Below are positions 8,615-19,600 of a stretch of 64,000 nt of DNA, piece after piece (within the stretch, counting starts at the first letter, position 1; every line of letters starts with the position of its first letter). The notes beneath the pieces are model-generated. The model was not told the origin of the DNA, searched no databases, and saw only the letters and a program-made list of their open reading frames with translations. The translations under genes were made by a program, and so were the position numbers. Origin of the DNA: CAZTHM01 sp041946825 (GTDB taxonomy: Bacteria > Acidobacteriota > Terriglobia > UBA7540); the NCBI GenBank assembly GCA_041946825.1, contig JBHGBD010000001.1, positions 62,001 through 126,000 on the forward strand, given 5' to 3'.

Positions 8615-9790
8615 ATGAGACTCAAGGGAACAGCAACTTTTCTCACGCTTTTGGGGATCTACCTTTTTTCCACATCCTGCACACAGGACAGCACGGGGGC
8701 GGCACGGCCGACGGACCATTCCGACGGGTCGACGCCATCTCCGGAGGTGCAAGTGACCCGGGTGGTTTCTGAGAAGCTGAACACAACGGTCAGGCTTCCG
8801 GCCCAGCTCACACCCTATCAAGTCGTGGAAGTGTATGCAAAAGTTACAGGCTTTGTAAAGTGGATCAAAGTAGACCGCGGGTCAAGAGTCAGGGCAGGAG
8901 AGCAGATCGCGCTCCTGGAAGCTCCTGAACTCGTGGCGCAGCGGGCCGAAGCCGAATCCAAATACCAGAGCGCGGAGTCGCAGCTCGCGGCGGCACAGGC
9001 CAAACTGGCCGCAGACCAGGCAACTTACCAGAGGATGAGCGCGGCTGCCAAAACCCCCGGCGTCGTCGCACTGAACGATCTGGAGGTGGCGCAAAAAACA
9101 GCTCAGTCGGACGAGGCGAACGTCGCGGCGCTCCAAAAAAGCGCGAAGGCAGCTCAAGACGCGCTTCGCTCAATTTCGCAGCTCGAAGCGTACCTCAACA
9201 TCACGGCCCCGTTTGATGGCCAAGTCACGACCCGATACGTTCACCCGGGAGCGCTCGTGGGCCCTGCTGGCGGGCCCGGCGCCATGACACCCATCGTACA
9301 AATCCAGACGCTCACCCGCCACCGCCTCGTAGTGCCCGTACCGGAGTACAACGTGGCCGGTATACCGGAGAGAACAGAAGTCAGCTTCACGGTTCCATCA
9401 TACCCGGGAAGAATCTTTCGGGCTCCCATCGCCAGAATTTCAGGTGCTGTGGACATCAAGACTCGTACCATGCCGGTCGAGCTAGATGTTCGAGATCCTC
9501 GGGCTGAACTTGACCCGGGAACGTTTTGCGAAGTCTCCTGGCCCGTTCGCCGGGACTACGCCACGCTGTTCGTCCCTGCATCGGCGGTGGCGAATGATTT
9601 GACGCGAACCTTCGTGATTCGAATCCGGGACCGCAAGGTAGAGTGGGTGGATGTAAAGACCGGAATCGCTGCTGGAGACCTGATCGAGGTTTTCGGAGAT
9701 CTCAAAGAGGGCGACGAGGTGGGATTACGGGGCACGGACCAGCTACACGCCGGGACCATCGTGATCCCAAAGCTCGTCCCCCTACGTTAG
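8615..9790 (+). CDS. RND periplasmic adaptor (membrane fusion protein)
   Basis: 391 residues. It bridges the permease and TolC. The N-terminus is a signal peptide followed by STSC, a weak lipobox, so it may be a lipoprotein anchored to the inner membrane. The lipoyl half-motif VVEVYAKVTGFVKWIKVDRG is followed by an alpha-hairpin of heptads (EAESKYQSAESQLAAAQAKL), the second lipoyl half with ITAPFDGQVTTRYVHPGALV, and the beta-barrel and membrane-proximal domains (GTFCEVSWPV, then the terminal GDLIEVFGDLKEGDEV). GAGGGAA precedes the ATG. It is the last gene of the first efflux operon. Confidence 0.87.
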   Translation: MRLKGTATFLTLLGIYLFSTSCTQDSTGAARPTDHSDGSTPSPEVQVTRVVSEKLNTTVRLPAQLTPYQVVEVYAKVTGFVKWIKVDRGSRVRAGEQIALLEAPELVAQRAEAESKYQSAESQLAAAQAKLAADQATYQRMSAAAKTPGVVALNDLEVAQKTAQSDEANVAALQKSAKAAQDALRSISQLEAYLNITAPFDGQVTTRYVHPGALVGPAGGPGAMTPIVQIQTLTRHRLVVPVPEYNVAGIPERTEVSFTVPSYPGRIFRAPIARISGAVDIKTRTMPVELDVRDPRAELDPGTFCEVSWPVRRDYATLFVPASAVANDLTRTFVIRIRDRKVEWVDVKTGIAAGDLIEVFGDLKEGDEVGLRGTDQLHAGTIVIPKLVPLR

Positions 9791-9885
9791 TGGAACGACG
9801 TATCTTCGCTTCTTGCCTACAATTGAGCATTCCTACAGGTCAACAACTGAGCGGTACGTAACGCGTCTTGCCAATGAAATGTTCG

Positions 9886-9907
9886 CCCCTCGAAACGCTC
9901 CGAGGGG
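9886..9907. terminator. Hairpin between converging genes
   Basis: CCCCTCG (9886-9892) and CGAGGGG (9901-9907) form a perfect 7-bp stem with an 8-base loop. It lies between the 3' ends of the adaptor gene (plus) and the porin gene (minus). There is no T-run on either side, so it may be a weak or Rho-assisted bidirectional terminator. Confidence 0.4.
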
Positions 9908-9919
9908 TCTCGTCCGAAG

Positions 9920-11305
9920 CTAAAAGGTGAACTGAAGCGAAATGTAGAAGAAGTCGAGGGATTCGTGAGGTCCGGACTGCCGGAAAAAAGCGCCGGGGAA
10001 GAAATGACTGTACCCGGATTGGACGACGGTGTGCGCATCCCATTGATAGCGGAGAGTAAGGTCGGCTTCCTCGCCCAGCTTTCTCGGCAGACCCGGGGAT
10101 GACGCCCGGATCACATTCCCACGCTTATCGTAGAAGTTGTCATTGAGCGAGGCGCGCCAATAGGCAAAGCCGTCGAGCCGAATTCTCCATTTGCGCGCCG
10201 GCGCCAAAGCCACTCCGCAGTTCACATCCTGCATGTTCTGGCGACCCACAACGTCGGCAAATCCGAGAGTGCTGTGGGATGTCGGGAAAAGCAGGTTAAA
10301 TGTGCCCACGTCGCCGCCGGGCTGGCGGTCGCCACTGGCATAGTCGTAACCCACGTAGAATCGAGGAGCGCTCCACTTTTGCCGCAGTGTATAACCGAGT
10401 TGTGTGACAATCCCGTGCGCGAGGATGCCCTGATTGCCAATCGACCCGACCTGAATGCTTCCGCCCAGGTCATAGTCAAAGCCCGTCCTGCCGATCTGGT
10501 TTACATCGTGCCCTCCTATAACATGACGGGATTCCTCCCCCGTGGTACCGTTGTAGGAAGCGAGACGATTTTCCAATCCGTACCAATAAACTTCCATCGT
10601 GCCCCACCGCGGCGGCAGCTTCCGGTTGAGGTGAACGCCATAGAACTGGGTAGCACTATCGGGGCGATTGAACTCGTACTTGTTGATTTTGACCGGGCGA
10701 GCCCAGAAGAAGACCAGGGCGGATTTTCCCGTTTCGAGATTCCCGGAGAATCCGTCCCATGTCCTCCGGACATTCGACCAATCGGAGACTCCTACGAATC
10801 GCTCCCTTCCCAGCGAGATTTCCTGGCGCCCCGCGCGCAAAGTAAGCCTACTGTTCTCGCCTACAGGCAGTCTGATATCGACAAAACCATTTTGAAGATC
10901 CAGTTCATCAACGTCGGAGGTTCGCTGACCGCCTAGGAGAGATCGATGCGTCGAAAAGGAGTTCTTTTCCTGCACGAAGACTCGGACGTGCGTGCCGACG
11001 TGTAGATCTGCGTGGAGCATCAGCCGGGTATACAAGAAGTTGTCGTTGTGGACGGCCGTAACCGGCGCTCCGAAGTTGAACTGGTTCCATACCTCAAAGC
11101 GTTCACGGAGCTGCCCGCCAAAACCAATCCAAACCGCACCTGTCCGAGTCAGGGGGACGTATTTTAGGGGATCAAAGGGATCGGAATCCCTCACCCCGCC
11201 GGCTTTCGCCAGCACGGACCAGTCTTCATTTTGCCGCAACGGTTCATAAGGAGGTCGGGAGGGTAAGTTACCCTGCGCCCGGGAATCAAGGCCCGCCACC
11301 AGCAC
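9920..11305 (-). CDS. AlgE-like (alginate export family) outer-membrane porin
   Basis: About 461 residues. It is an outer-membrane beta-barrel of the alginate-export family, often a channel for anionic or sugar-like solutes. Visible features are the N-terminal LRERFEVWNQFNFG, the pattern RLTLRAGRQEISLGRERFVG that marks this family, alternating amphipathic strands, and a C-terminal strand ending in aromatic Phe (YISLQFTF). The start is uncertain. GTG 11305 leaves only about ten residues before RAQG, too short for a signal peptide. The frame stays open upstream to TAA near 11456 and encodes a better hydrophobic stretch (LFSIVAAVLVAGLDSRAQ), but without an ATG, GTG or TTG in a good position. Either a rare start codon or a small 5' lesion is likely. 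Confidence 0.75.
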   Translation of the reverse strand: MLVAGLDSRAQGNLPSRPPYEPLRQNEDWSVLAKAGGVRDSDPFDPLKYVPLTRTGAVWIGFGGQLRERFEVWNQFNFGAPVTAVHNDNFLYTRLMLHADLHVGTHVRVFVQEKNSFSTHRSLLGGQRTSDVDELDLQNGFVDIRLPVGENSRLTLRAGRQEISLGRERFVGVSDWSNVRRTWDGFSGNLETGKSALVFFWARPVKINKYEFNRPDSATQFYGVHLNRKLPPRWGTMEVYWYGLENRLASYNGTTGEESRHVIGGHDVNQIGRTGFDYDLGGSIQVGSIGNQGILAHGIVTQLGYTLRQKWSAPRFYVGYDYASGDRQPGGDVGTFNLLFPTSHSTLGFADVVGRQNMQDVNCGVALAPARKWRIRLDGFAYWRASLNDNFYDKRGNVIRASSPGLPRKLGEEADLTLRYQWDAHTVVQSGYSHFFPGAFFRQSGPHESLDFFYISLQFTF

Positions 11306-11848
11306 GGCTGCAACTATCGAGAAGAGACGCGCCCACGCGAGAATCCGAGGGCCGCTTTTTGTATGAGATGCTTCCCAGGAGCCAAAACGCCATACTGCGA
11401 GTTGAAACAGTCTGCTCAGTCTGCCGATCCTCCCCAGCGACTCCCCGCTAGTTTATGGCCCAGAGGGAACACGGGCAAGCGTCATGCAAGTTCAATGTGA
11501 TCAGAAAACGATTCGGTCAAATTGTCGCGCCGCCCGGGGAGGCTGAATTTGAGTGTCCCTACTGCTCCGTGCCCGGGAACCCCACCGCTCCGACGCCTCC
11601 AATGCATCCACTATTCTCAAAGGCCTGACATAACCTGAGTGGAATCAATGGACCCGGAGATAGACGCAGCGGCCGTCAAAGGCCACCTAGGCCCTGCACG
11701 CATGTAACAAAAGCTTCATCTTGCGTTTACCACGGCTTAATTCAAGGCAGCGAGACTGGACTGCTTTAGAGAGACTCAATCAAAAGCACAGCCAGGAACT
11801 TAAGCACCATGTGCCTGATGAGTGTCAATCCACGACAAGGAGCAGCGA
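11306..11848. other. Divergent intergenic region between two porin genes
   Basis: About 540 bases between the divergent AlgE-like and DcaP-like genes, partly the possible 5' extension of the former. No gene, tRNA or strong repeat is seen. AAGGAG at 11837-11842 is the ribosome binding site of the DcaP-like gene. No confident promoter pair was found. Confidence 0.35.
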
Positions 11849-13636
11849 ATGCAGCAACGAAGGTCAGCAGCGTACATCACTCTCAGTCTCCTTTTCCTCG
11901 TTGCGAGTTGGTCCGAGACCGCCGCAGGTCAGGCCAACTCAATGCCGAATTTGGCTTCCACAGATAGTGCGGAGCGAGGCAATACGGCCGGGGAGACACT
12001 GGACAACCCGGCGTCGCCCTCCTCCACTGAAGTGCAACTCTTGAAGAAGCAACTAGCCACACAACAGCAACAGATCGAGCGTCTCAGCCGGGCGCTCGAA
12101 AGCCAGAAAGAGTTGTTGGAGCGGGTCCTTCGGAATCCGCAAGGTTCTCAGCAACCAGTTCCGAATCTGGGCCAAGTCGCGAGCAACGAGCCGATGCTTC
12201 CCAAGAACTTGAATGGATCGACCATTGCTGCGGCGCCGACTGGGACGGTTTCGTCAGGGGCGACGACTACACTTTCGCAGGCTCAGCATCTGCAGGAGGC
12301 AGCACCTCTTCAGTTGCATGTGGGCACTGCAACTATCACGCCGGTTGGGTTTATGGATTTCACCTCTGTCTGGCGCAGCAACGATGGTGGCAGCGGCATT
12401 GGCACGAATTTCGCAAGCATCCCCTATGGAAACACCTTTCAGACCAACCTGAGCGAGTTCCGGCTCAGCATGCAAAACTCGCGTATAGGCTTCCGTGCAG
12501 ACGCCATGGTCAAGGGCGCCCACGTGATCGGCTATATGGAGTCAGATTTCCTGGGGAACAATCCCGGGAATGTCGCAGTGAGCAGCAATAGCAATACGAT
12601 GAGGTCGCGGTTGTACTGGCTCGACGTGAGGCGGGGCAAGTGGGAAGTGCTGGGGGGGCAAACCTGGAGCTTGATTACTCCGGGCCGTAGCGGGATTTCG
12701 CCCCTGCCCGGGGATCTCTTTTTCACGCAAAACATCGACGTGAACTACCAGTTGGGCTTGGTCTGGGGCCGCATCCCCGAGTTCCGGTTCGTCTACCATC
12801 CAACCAACACGATCGCTTTCGCGGTAGCTCTTGACAGTCCCGAGCAGTACATGGGCGGCTCGGCTGGCGGTGGGAAGGTTACTTTCCCGCCCGCCCTGTC
12901 CTCCACTTACGTGGGCAAGGAACTGAACGACGGCAGCACGACGCTGAACGTCCCCAATGTCGCTCCCGATGTGATCGTTAAGCTGGCGTTCGACCCCTCG
13001 AAGAAGTTCCACATCGAGATTGGCGGAGTCGAACGGAACTTCAGGCTTTGGAACCCAACCGACCAAACCACTTACTCTACAACCGGTGGAGGGGGCTTTC
13101 TTAACCTGAATTTCGAATTGTTCAAGGGTTTCCGCGTCCTCACGAACAATTTCTTGAGTGACGGCGGCGGTCGTTACATCTTCGGCCAAGCCCCCGACCT
13201 CATTGCGAGAGATGACGGAAGCCCCTCGCTCATCCACGCCCATTCCACCGTCTCGGGCATCGAATACACGCACAAGAACATCCTGGTTTACGCCTACTAT
13301 GGCGGCTTGTATGTTGGGAGGAATGTCGCCATCGTTCCTGTGACGACCACATCGGGTACTCCGCCCGTGACCACCACGACGCTGACGCCCTTTGGTTACG
13401 GATACGCTGGTTCCGCCGACGGCCAGAATCGCGCCGTTCAGGAAGGCACCTTCGGATTCAACCAGACCATCTGGAAGGACGCAAAATGGGGCGCGGTGAA
13501 CTTCATGGGACAGTATTCCTACGTCACTCGGAGTCCCTGGTCTGTCGCCACGGGGCAGCCGAAGGAGGCGAACATCAACATGGTGTTCTTCAACTTGCGC
13601 TACACACTCCCGGGGTCTGCTCCCGCCATGAAATAG
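11849..13636 (+). CDS. DcaP-like trimeric outer-membrane porin
   Basis: 595 residues from ATG 11849, chosen over the longer GTG 11822 because AAGGAG lies six bases upstream and a signal peptide (MQQRRSAAYITLSLLFLVAS, cleaved near ETAAGQA) begins there. After it comes a coiled-coil segment (LLKKQLATQQQQIERLSRAL), as in DcaP porins, where it trimerises in the periplasm. A beta-barrel follows, with the early strand HVGTATITPVGFMDFTSVWR and FRLSMQNSRIGFRADAMVKG. The barrel closes with FFNLRYTLPG shortly before the stop. Such porins usually pass anionic aromatics or sugars; the substrate here is unknown. A terminator follows directly. Confidence 0.8.
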   Translation: MQQRRSAAYITLSLLFLVASWSETAAGQANSMPNLASTDSAERGNTAGETLDNPASPSSTEVQLLKKQLATQQQQIERLSRALESQKELLERVLRNPQGSQQPVPNLGQVASNEPMLPKNLNGSTIAAAPTGTVSSGATTTLSQAQHLQEAAPLQLHVGTATITPVGFMDFTSVWRSNDGGSGIGTNFASIPYGNTFQTNLSEFRLSMQNSRIGFRADAMVKGAHVIGYMESDFLGNNPGNVAVSSNSNTMRSRLYWLDVRRGKWEVLGGQTWSLITPGRSGISPLPGDLFFTQNIDVNYQLGLVWGRIPEFRFVYHPTNTIAFAVALDSPEQYMGGSAGGGKVTFPPALSSTYVGKELNDGSTTLNVPNVAPDVIVKLAFDPSKKFHIEIGGVERNFRLWNPTDQTTYSTTGGGGFLNLNFELFKGFRVLTNNFLSDGGGRYIFGQAPDLIARDDGSPSLIHAHSTVSGIEYTHKNILVYAYYGGLYVGRNVAIVPVTTTSGTPPVTTTTLTPFGYGYAGSADGQNRAVQEGTFGFNQTIWKDAKWGAVNFMGQYSYVTRSPWSVATGQPKEANINMVFFNLRYTLPGSAPAMK

Positions 13637-13647
13637 GCCCTGGTCAT

Positions 13648-13681
13648 GGGGAGCAGCCGGGTAGTACGCTGCCCCTTTTTA
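13648..13681 (+). terminator. Rho-independent terminator after the DcaP-like gene
   Basis: GGGGAGCAGC (13648-13657) pairs with GCTGCCCC (13668-13675), with one bulged A, across a 10-base loop. It is followed by TTTTTA. It begins 12 bases past the porin stop. Confidence 0.7.
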
Positions 13682-13709
13682 TTGTTGATGCGTAACTGGC
13701 TCTTGGTAG

Positions 13710-14192
<483 letters not shown>

Positions 14193-14624
14193 TCGTCCCT
14201 CTCTGAATCTCTTTCATTTCAGAATCCGTGGGCGTGATTGTCGTCGGTCCCGGGCGGCGCGACAAATTACGCCAAACATGAAGGCGCTCAGTCGGAAAGC
14301 AGCCAGATGGAGCCCGGCTGAGGCCGGAGTTCACACGAGGGTAGAGTGAACTGGCGCGCTGCCTTGGGGCAGGCGACTGCGGCCTCCATGCGATACGCGA
14401 TTCGCGCTCGATGCCAGTTCCGGCCCAGCGGGACACAAGTCAATCCAGGATGTCGGACCCGCGCAGTGGGGTTGACGAGGGATTTCGATTCTGATGTGAG
14501 CCAACAAGCTTCAGATGCTGATTTTGCAGTCGAATCCGAGAACGCGCAAGTTCACGAAACCAGGAGAGCCGACGCAAGTAGTTCGGCCATCTCAATGGAC
14601 AATCGGGGAGGGCACGCCCAATCT
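14193..14624. other. Intergenic stretch before the RraA-like gene
   Basis: About 430 bases. The RraA frame stays open upstream to 14346, but that extension is not domain-like. I see no other gene. GGGGAGGG at 14605-14612 is the likely ribosome binding site of the next gene. Confidence 0.35.
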
Positions 14625-15341
14625 ATGGACACACCATTGACCTCTGAGGAATTGGAATCCTTGGGCCGGTTAACCAGTTGCCAAGTGGCCGACGCGATTG
14701 AGTCTTTCGACATCCGCCTGCGCAACGAGGGCATGACCGATTCGACGATCCATTGCATGTTCCCGAACCTTGCGCCGATGGTCGGGTACGCAGTCCCCGC
14801 GCGCATTCGTACGACGGAACCGCCAATGACTGGCAGGGCCTATCCGGACCGGACCGATTGGTGGAACTATCTGCTTTCTATTCCTGCTCCCCGCGTGGTT
14901 GTTCTGGAGGACATGGACCGTCGTCCCGGGCTGGGGTCCTGCGCCGGCGAAGTGCACTCGCACATCTTCAAAGCGCTGGGCTGCGTCGGGGTGGTCACCA
15001 ACGGCGCCGTACGGGACCTTGCCACAGTCGAATCAATCGGCTTACGCCTGTTCGCGGGCAACGTGGCGGTCTCACGCGCTTATTTTCACATGATCGAATT
15101 CGGAATTCCGGTGGAGGTCGGAGGCCTGAAGGTCTCTCCAGGCACTCTTTTGCATGGAGACCGTCACGGGATCATTAGCATTCCAACTTCCGTTGCCAGA
15201 AGCATTCCCGCCGAGGCAGCAAGAATCGCGGACATGGAGCGGGAAGTGATCCGAGTGGCAAGCCTGCCCAATCCCTCTGCCGACGCGTTGCGCGAGGCTC
15301 TTAAAGTCGCAATCGGGCAGGATCCGGATCGGCAGCGTTAG
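14625..15341 (+). CDS. RraA-like / HMG aldolase family protein
   Basis: 238 residues from ATG 14625, chosen because GGGGAGGG precedes it and the domain starts at once (LTSEELESLGRLTSCQVADAI). The family includes the RNase E inhibitor RraA and metal-dependent 4-hydroxy-4-methyl-2-oxoglutarate/oxaloacetate aldolases, and was once misnamed dimethylmenaquinone methyltransferase. The family core is present: VVVLEDMD, then GSCAGEVHSHIFKALGCVGV, then TNGAVRD, whose Arg-Asp bind pyruvate and the metal in the aldolases. GTLLHGDRHGIISIP closes the domain. An aldolase or decarboxylase acting on an aromatic-degradation product or a sugar acid is the likeliest role. It lies between porin and efflux genes, which does not fix the substrate. 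Confidence 0.8.
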   Translation: MDTPLTSEELESLGRLTSCQVADAIESFDIRLRNEGMTDSTIHCMFPNLAPMVGYAVPARIRTTEPPMTGRAYPDRTDWWNYLLSIPAPRVVVLEDMDRRPGLGSCAGEVHSHIFKALGCVGVVTNGAVRDLATVESIGLRLFAGNVAVSRAYFHMIEFGIPVEVGGLKVSPGTLLHGDRHGIISIPTSVARSIPAEAARIADMEREVIRVASLPNPSADALREALKVAIGQDPDRQR

Positions 15342-15395
15342 GCATGCCAGAAATCTGGCATGAACCGCAGAAACGTTCACGATTGGAGTTTCGAG

Positions 15396-16673
15396 ATGAC
15401 TCTTCACAGACGTAAGGCAGGTCCCCAAGTGTCCCGGAGATGCCGCAGACAGGGCGCTGGAATATTCCTCATCCTCACGATCCTCGCGTGGGGTTTCAGT
15501 GCGAGTTGCTCGCGTGAGAGAGTGGCCAGAGCGGAGACGGCAGGGACCGGGAGCGCAGTGACCGTCGCCGTGTCCAAAGTTGGGCACGCAGACCTCTCGC
15601 AGGTTCTGCGCATCGCCGCAGAGTTCAAACCCTTTCAAGAAATAGACGTCCATGCCAAGGTTGCGGGCTACGTAAAGCGCATTTACGTCGACGTGGGTGA
15701 TCGGGTAAGGAGAGGTCAAACCCTGGCTGTTTTGGAGGTGCCGGAACTCGAGCACTCCCTGGCTGAGGCGGAGGCCTCAAGTCGAAAGAGCGCGGAGGAC
15801 GTTGCCAGAGCCCATAACGAACTGCAGAGGGTCCAGGCGGACCATACCGTCGCACACCTCAGCTATTCGCGGTTGGAGGAGGTAATCAAGGCCCGGCCCC
15901 AACTCATTGCCCAGCAGGAAGTGGATGAAATGGAAGGGAAGGACCAATCGTCTGAAGCCCAGGTGGCCGCCGCCAAATCCGCCTTGGCGGCAGCCCAGGA
16001 GCAACTTCGGGAGTCCAACGCGAACCGCGAGAGGGTCCAGGCGCTGCTCGACTATTCCCACATTACCGCGCCGTTCGACGGCGTGATTACCGAGCGCTAC
16101 GCTGATACAGGCGCGATGTTGGCCGCCGGAACTACTTCGGAAAAACAAGCACTGTCCCTGGTCAAGCTATCAGAGAACGGCTTGTTGCGGCTCCAGATTC
16201 CGATTCCTGAAGCGGACGTTCCCTCGGTGCGCATGGGCACGAAAGTCACCGTGGACGTGCAGGCGCTCCATAAGGAATTTCAAGGTGTCGTGGCCCGCTT
16301 TTCCGATGAGGTGGATCCTTCCACGCGAACCATGATGACCGAAGTGGACGTCCCCAACCCCAAACTCGAGATCGTGCCGGGAATGTACGCTTATGTTTCG
16401 TTTCCGGTCCAAGAGAGGAAAAAGGCCTTGGCGGCCAATATCCAGGCAATTTCACTCCAAGGCGATAAAGCGATGGTTTATCTCGTCAGTCGCGACAATA
16501 CCATTGAGATACGCGCGGTAACCACCGGCCTGCAGACGCAGGACATGATCGAGGTCCTTTCCGGGCTCATGGAAGGGGACCGGGTTGTGGTGGGCAATAC
16601 AAGCCAGCTTCGCGAGGGGCAACACGTGGTTCCCAAGCTGGTGCAGTTGGCCGAGATGGAAGGAGGCCGGTGA
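15396..16673 (+). CDS. RND periplasmic adaptor (second efflux set)
   Basis: 425 residues from ATG 15396, with GGAG at 15385-15388 (ATG 15360 is in frame but lacks a site). Signal peptide IFLILTILAWGFSASC gives a lipobox-like end, so it may be lipid-anchored. It contains the first lipoyl half (IDVHAKVAGYVKRIYVDVGD), a longer alpha-hairpin than the adaptor at 8615 (repeated EAEASSRKS and SALAAAQEQLRE segments), the second lipoyl half ITAPFDGVITERYADTGAML, and C-terminal barrel domains ending GLMEGDRVVVG. Its stop overlaps the permease start (TGATG), so the two are translationally coupled. Confidence 0.88.
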   Translation: MTLHRRKAGPQVSRRCRRQGAGIFLILTILAWGFSASCSRERVARAETAGTGSAVTVAVSKVGHADLSQVLRIAAEFKPFQEIDVHAKVAGYVKRIYVDVGDRVRRGQTLAVLEVPELEHSLAEAEASSRKSAEDVARAHNELQRVQADHTVAHLSYSRLEEVIKARPQLIAQQEVDEMEGKDQSSEAQVAAAKSALAAAQEQLRESNANRERVQALLDYSHITAPFDGVITERYADTGAMLAAGTTSEKQALSLVKLSENGLLRLQIPIPEADVPSVRMGTKVTVDVQALHKEFQGVVARFSDEVDPSTRTMMTEVDVPNPKLEIVPGMYAYVSFPVQERKKALAANIQAISLQGDKAMVYLVSRDNTIEIRAVTTGLQTQDMIEVLSGLMEGDRVVVGNTSQLREGQHVVPKLVQLAEMEGGR

Positions 16674-19600
16674 TGTCACGTTTCGCCATTCGCAACCCCT
16701 ATTTCATTGTGGTCTTGTGCCTCTTCGTGGTGGTAATAGGGCTCACCTGTGTTGCGCGAATGCCGGTGGACCTGTTTCCCTCCATCAACATTCCGGAAGT
16801 CGTCGTGGCCACGTTTTACAGCGGCATGCCTCCCGAAGAGATCGAGACCGAGATCACCGGGCGTTTTGAGCGCTTCTTCACGTTGGGGTCAGGAATCGAC
16901 CATATGGAATCGCGGTCGCTTCCTGGCGCAAGCATTATCAGAGTCTACTTTCAGCCAGGGACGAATGCGGACTCGGATGTCGACCAGATTGCGAACCTGG
17001 CGATGGCCGACCTTCGCCGCATGCCGCCGGGAACACTTCCACCCGTAGTAATGAAGTTCGATGCTTCCAGCCTTCCGGTCTGCCTGATCACTCTCGAGGG
17101 GCAAGGATTATCGGAAACCCGGCTCCGCGACCTTGGCCAGTTCACCGTCCGGAATCAGATCGCCACGGCCCCCGGAGCATCCATCCCCCCGCCCTTTGGC
17201 GGGAAATACCGCCAGATCATGGTCTACGTCGATCCATTGAAGCTCCATTCTCACGGGCTCAGTGTCATGGATGTGGTTCGCGGCGTGAACAATGCCAACC
17301 TCATTCTCCCGGCAGGGGACGCCAAGATCGGACCTTACGATTACAACATCTACACCAATAGCCAAATCGAGCACGTCGCGGAGATTAACAATGTCCCCTT
17401 GAAGACTGAGGGGGGGGCGTACGTGACCATCGGAGACATTGGCACTGCCCAGGATGCACACACGATCCAGACAAACATCGTTCGTGTCAACGGGCAGCGG
17501 TCGGTGTATTTGCCCATCATGAAACAGGGAGGCGACACGAACACCATCAGCGTCGTTGACGCGGTGAAGAATAAGGCCGCTCACCTTTTCGGCGTGCCCA
17601 AGCGTTTGGTCGCCCAAATCGCCTTCGACCAATCGGAGTTCGTAAAAAGGGCCATCCGTACTCTGATTCACGAGGGCGCGACCGGGCTCTTGCTGACGGG
17701 CCTGATGGTTCTCATTTTTCTGGGCACCTTGCGCGGGACGGCGGCGGTCTTTCTTTCCATTCCACTTTCGGCTCTCGCTGCCCTTATCGCACTCTATTTC
17801 GGTGGCGGCACAATCAACAGCATGGTGTTGGCGGGGCTTGCCATTGTGTTTTCCCGGCTGATTGACAATTCCGTGATCGTGCTGGAAAACATCTTCCGCC
17901 ACATCGAGCTGGGTGAGCCTCCCGAAGTCGCGGCAGAAAAGGGCGGAAGCGAAGTCAGCATGGCCGTCCTGGCGGCTACGATCGCCAGTGCCGTTGTCTT
18001 CTTTCCGGTGACCTTTCTTTACGGAGTGAGCAAATTTCTCTTTTCGGCTCTTGCCGTCGCGGTCGTCCTGGCGCTTTTTGCTTCCTACGTTATCGCCATG
18101 ACGGTCGTCCCGCTTTTCTGCGCCAAGCTCATCAAAGGCACCCACAAGGCTGCTGACGGGCCCGCTGAAACGGCCGTGACGGCCGACTTGGCGCAGGTCT
18201 CGAAGACGCGCGCAGGGTTCGGGCAGCGTTTCAATACCGCCTTCAACCGGAAATTCCATCAGATGCTCGCGTGGTACGAGGGCAGGGTCGACGCTTTGCT
18301 CGTTCGTCCCTGGCGTGTGGTGGGAGTCATCCTGGGCGTGTTCGTACTGAGCCTCACGATCTTCCGGTTCCTGGGCGTTGCCTTCTTTCCGCGCAGCGAC
18401 GCGGGGCAATTTGTAATCAATCTCAAGGCCCCCTCGGGAACTCGAATCGAGCAAACCGAAGCGCTTGTGGCCAAGATCGAACGGCTCGTCCACAAGGTCG
18501 TCAAGAACACCGACCTCAGATTAACCGTCTCAAACATCGGTGTCATCCCGGGTTTCTCGTCAATCTATACGAGCAATTCCGGGCCGCACACTGCAACCAT
18601 CCAGGTGGCGCTGAATGAGCATCACGAGGTGGGCAGCTATGAATATATGGACCGTGTTCGCGAGGCTTTGACCTCGGAATTTCCTCAAGTCTCATCTTTT
18701 GTTCAATCAGGCGGGCTACAGGACGCAGTCCTGAACCAGGGCTTGCCCGCACCCATCGACCTTCAAGTGAGCGGTCAAGATATGGAGGAAACGTATCGTG
18801 CTGCCACGGATCTCGCCCTGAAGGTTCGCGCCCTGCCAGGCGTGAGCGACGTCTATATCCCCCAGGATATAGATTACCCGGCCCTGCGGCTTGACGTGGA
18901 CCGTGTCCGCGCGGGGGAATTGGGGCTCAGCCAGAGGGAAGTCGTGGACAACGTCATCACGGCGATGACCTCGAATCAGATGGTTGCGCCTGGCTACTGG
19001 ATCGATCCGCGGACAGGCAACGACTACATGCTTACCGTTCAGTACCCGGAAAGCGACATCAATAGTCTGTTTTCTCTCAAGGGAATCCCCATCCGCCCCG
19101 CTTCGTCGAAGCGGCCGGTCTTTCTCGATCAGGTTGCGAGGATCTCCCACACGGCTGGTCCAACCGAGGTGGATCATTACCAAATCCAGCGGGTGATCGA
19201 TGTTTACATTACCCCCGTCACGGAGGATTTGGGGCATGTCGCCGAGGGTGTGGATCAGATTCTTGCCCGGACACACATGCCGGAAGGCGTCCAGGTAGTC
19301 ATGCGAGGCATGGTGGATGGCATGCGCCAGTCCTTCCGCAGTTTCGGTTTCGGGCTGATTCTCGCCCTGGCCCTGCTTTATTTGGTTCTGGTGGCCCAGT
19401 TCCGCTCGTTCATTGATCCCTTCCTGATTCTCCTTGCCGTGCCCACGGGCCTGACTGGGGTTCTGATTCTCCTTTGGATGACCGGCACAACCATCAACGT
19501 CATGTCGCTGATGGGCGTCGTCATGATGGTGGGCATGGTCACTTCGAACAGCATCTTGATCGTGGAATTCGCCCACCAACTTGAGGCTGAGATGTCAGTC

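Noticed and set aside
11690..11730. Pho-box-like words in the divergent porin intergenic region
   Set aside because: TGTAACA and TTCATC are spaced loosely and do not match the 11-base direct-repeat rule.
17108..18493. Long minus-strand open frame (461 codons) inside the second RND permease
   Set aside because: Antisense shadow of the permease, rich in Asp, His and Arg, with no fold features.
18716..19579. Minus-strand open frame (287 codons) inside the second RND permease
   Set aside because: Same reason: antisense to a conserved gene, no start site signals.
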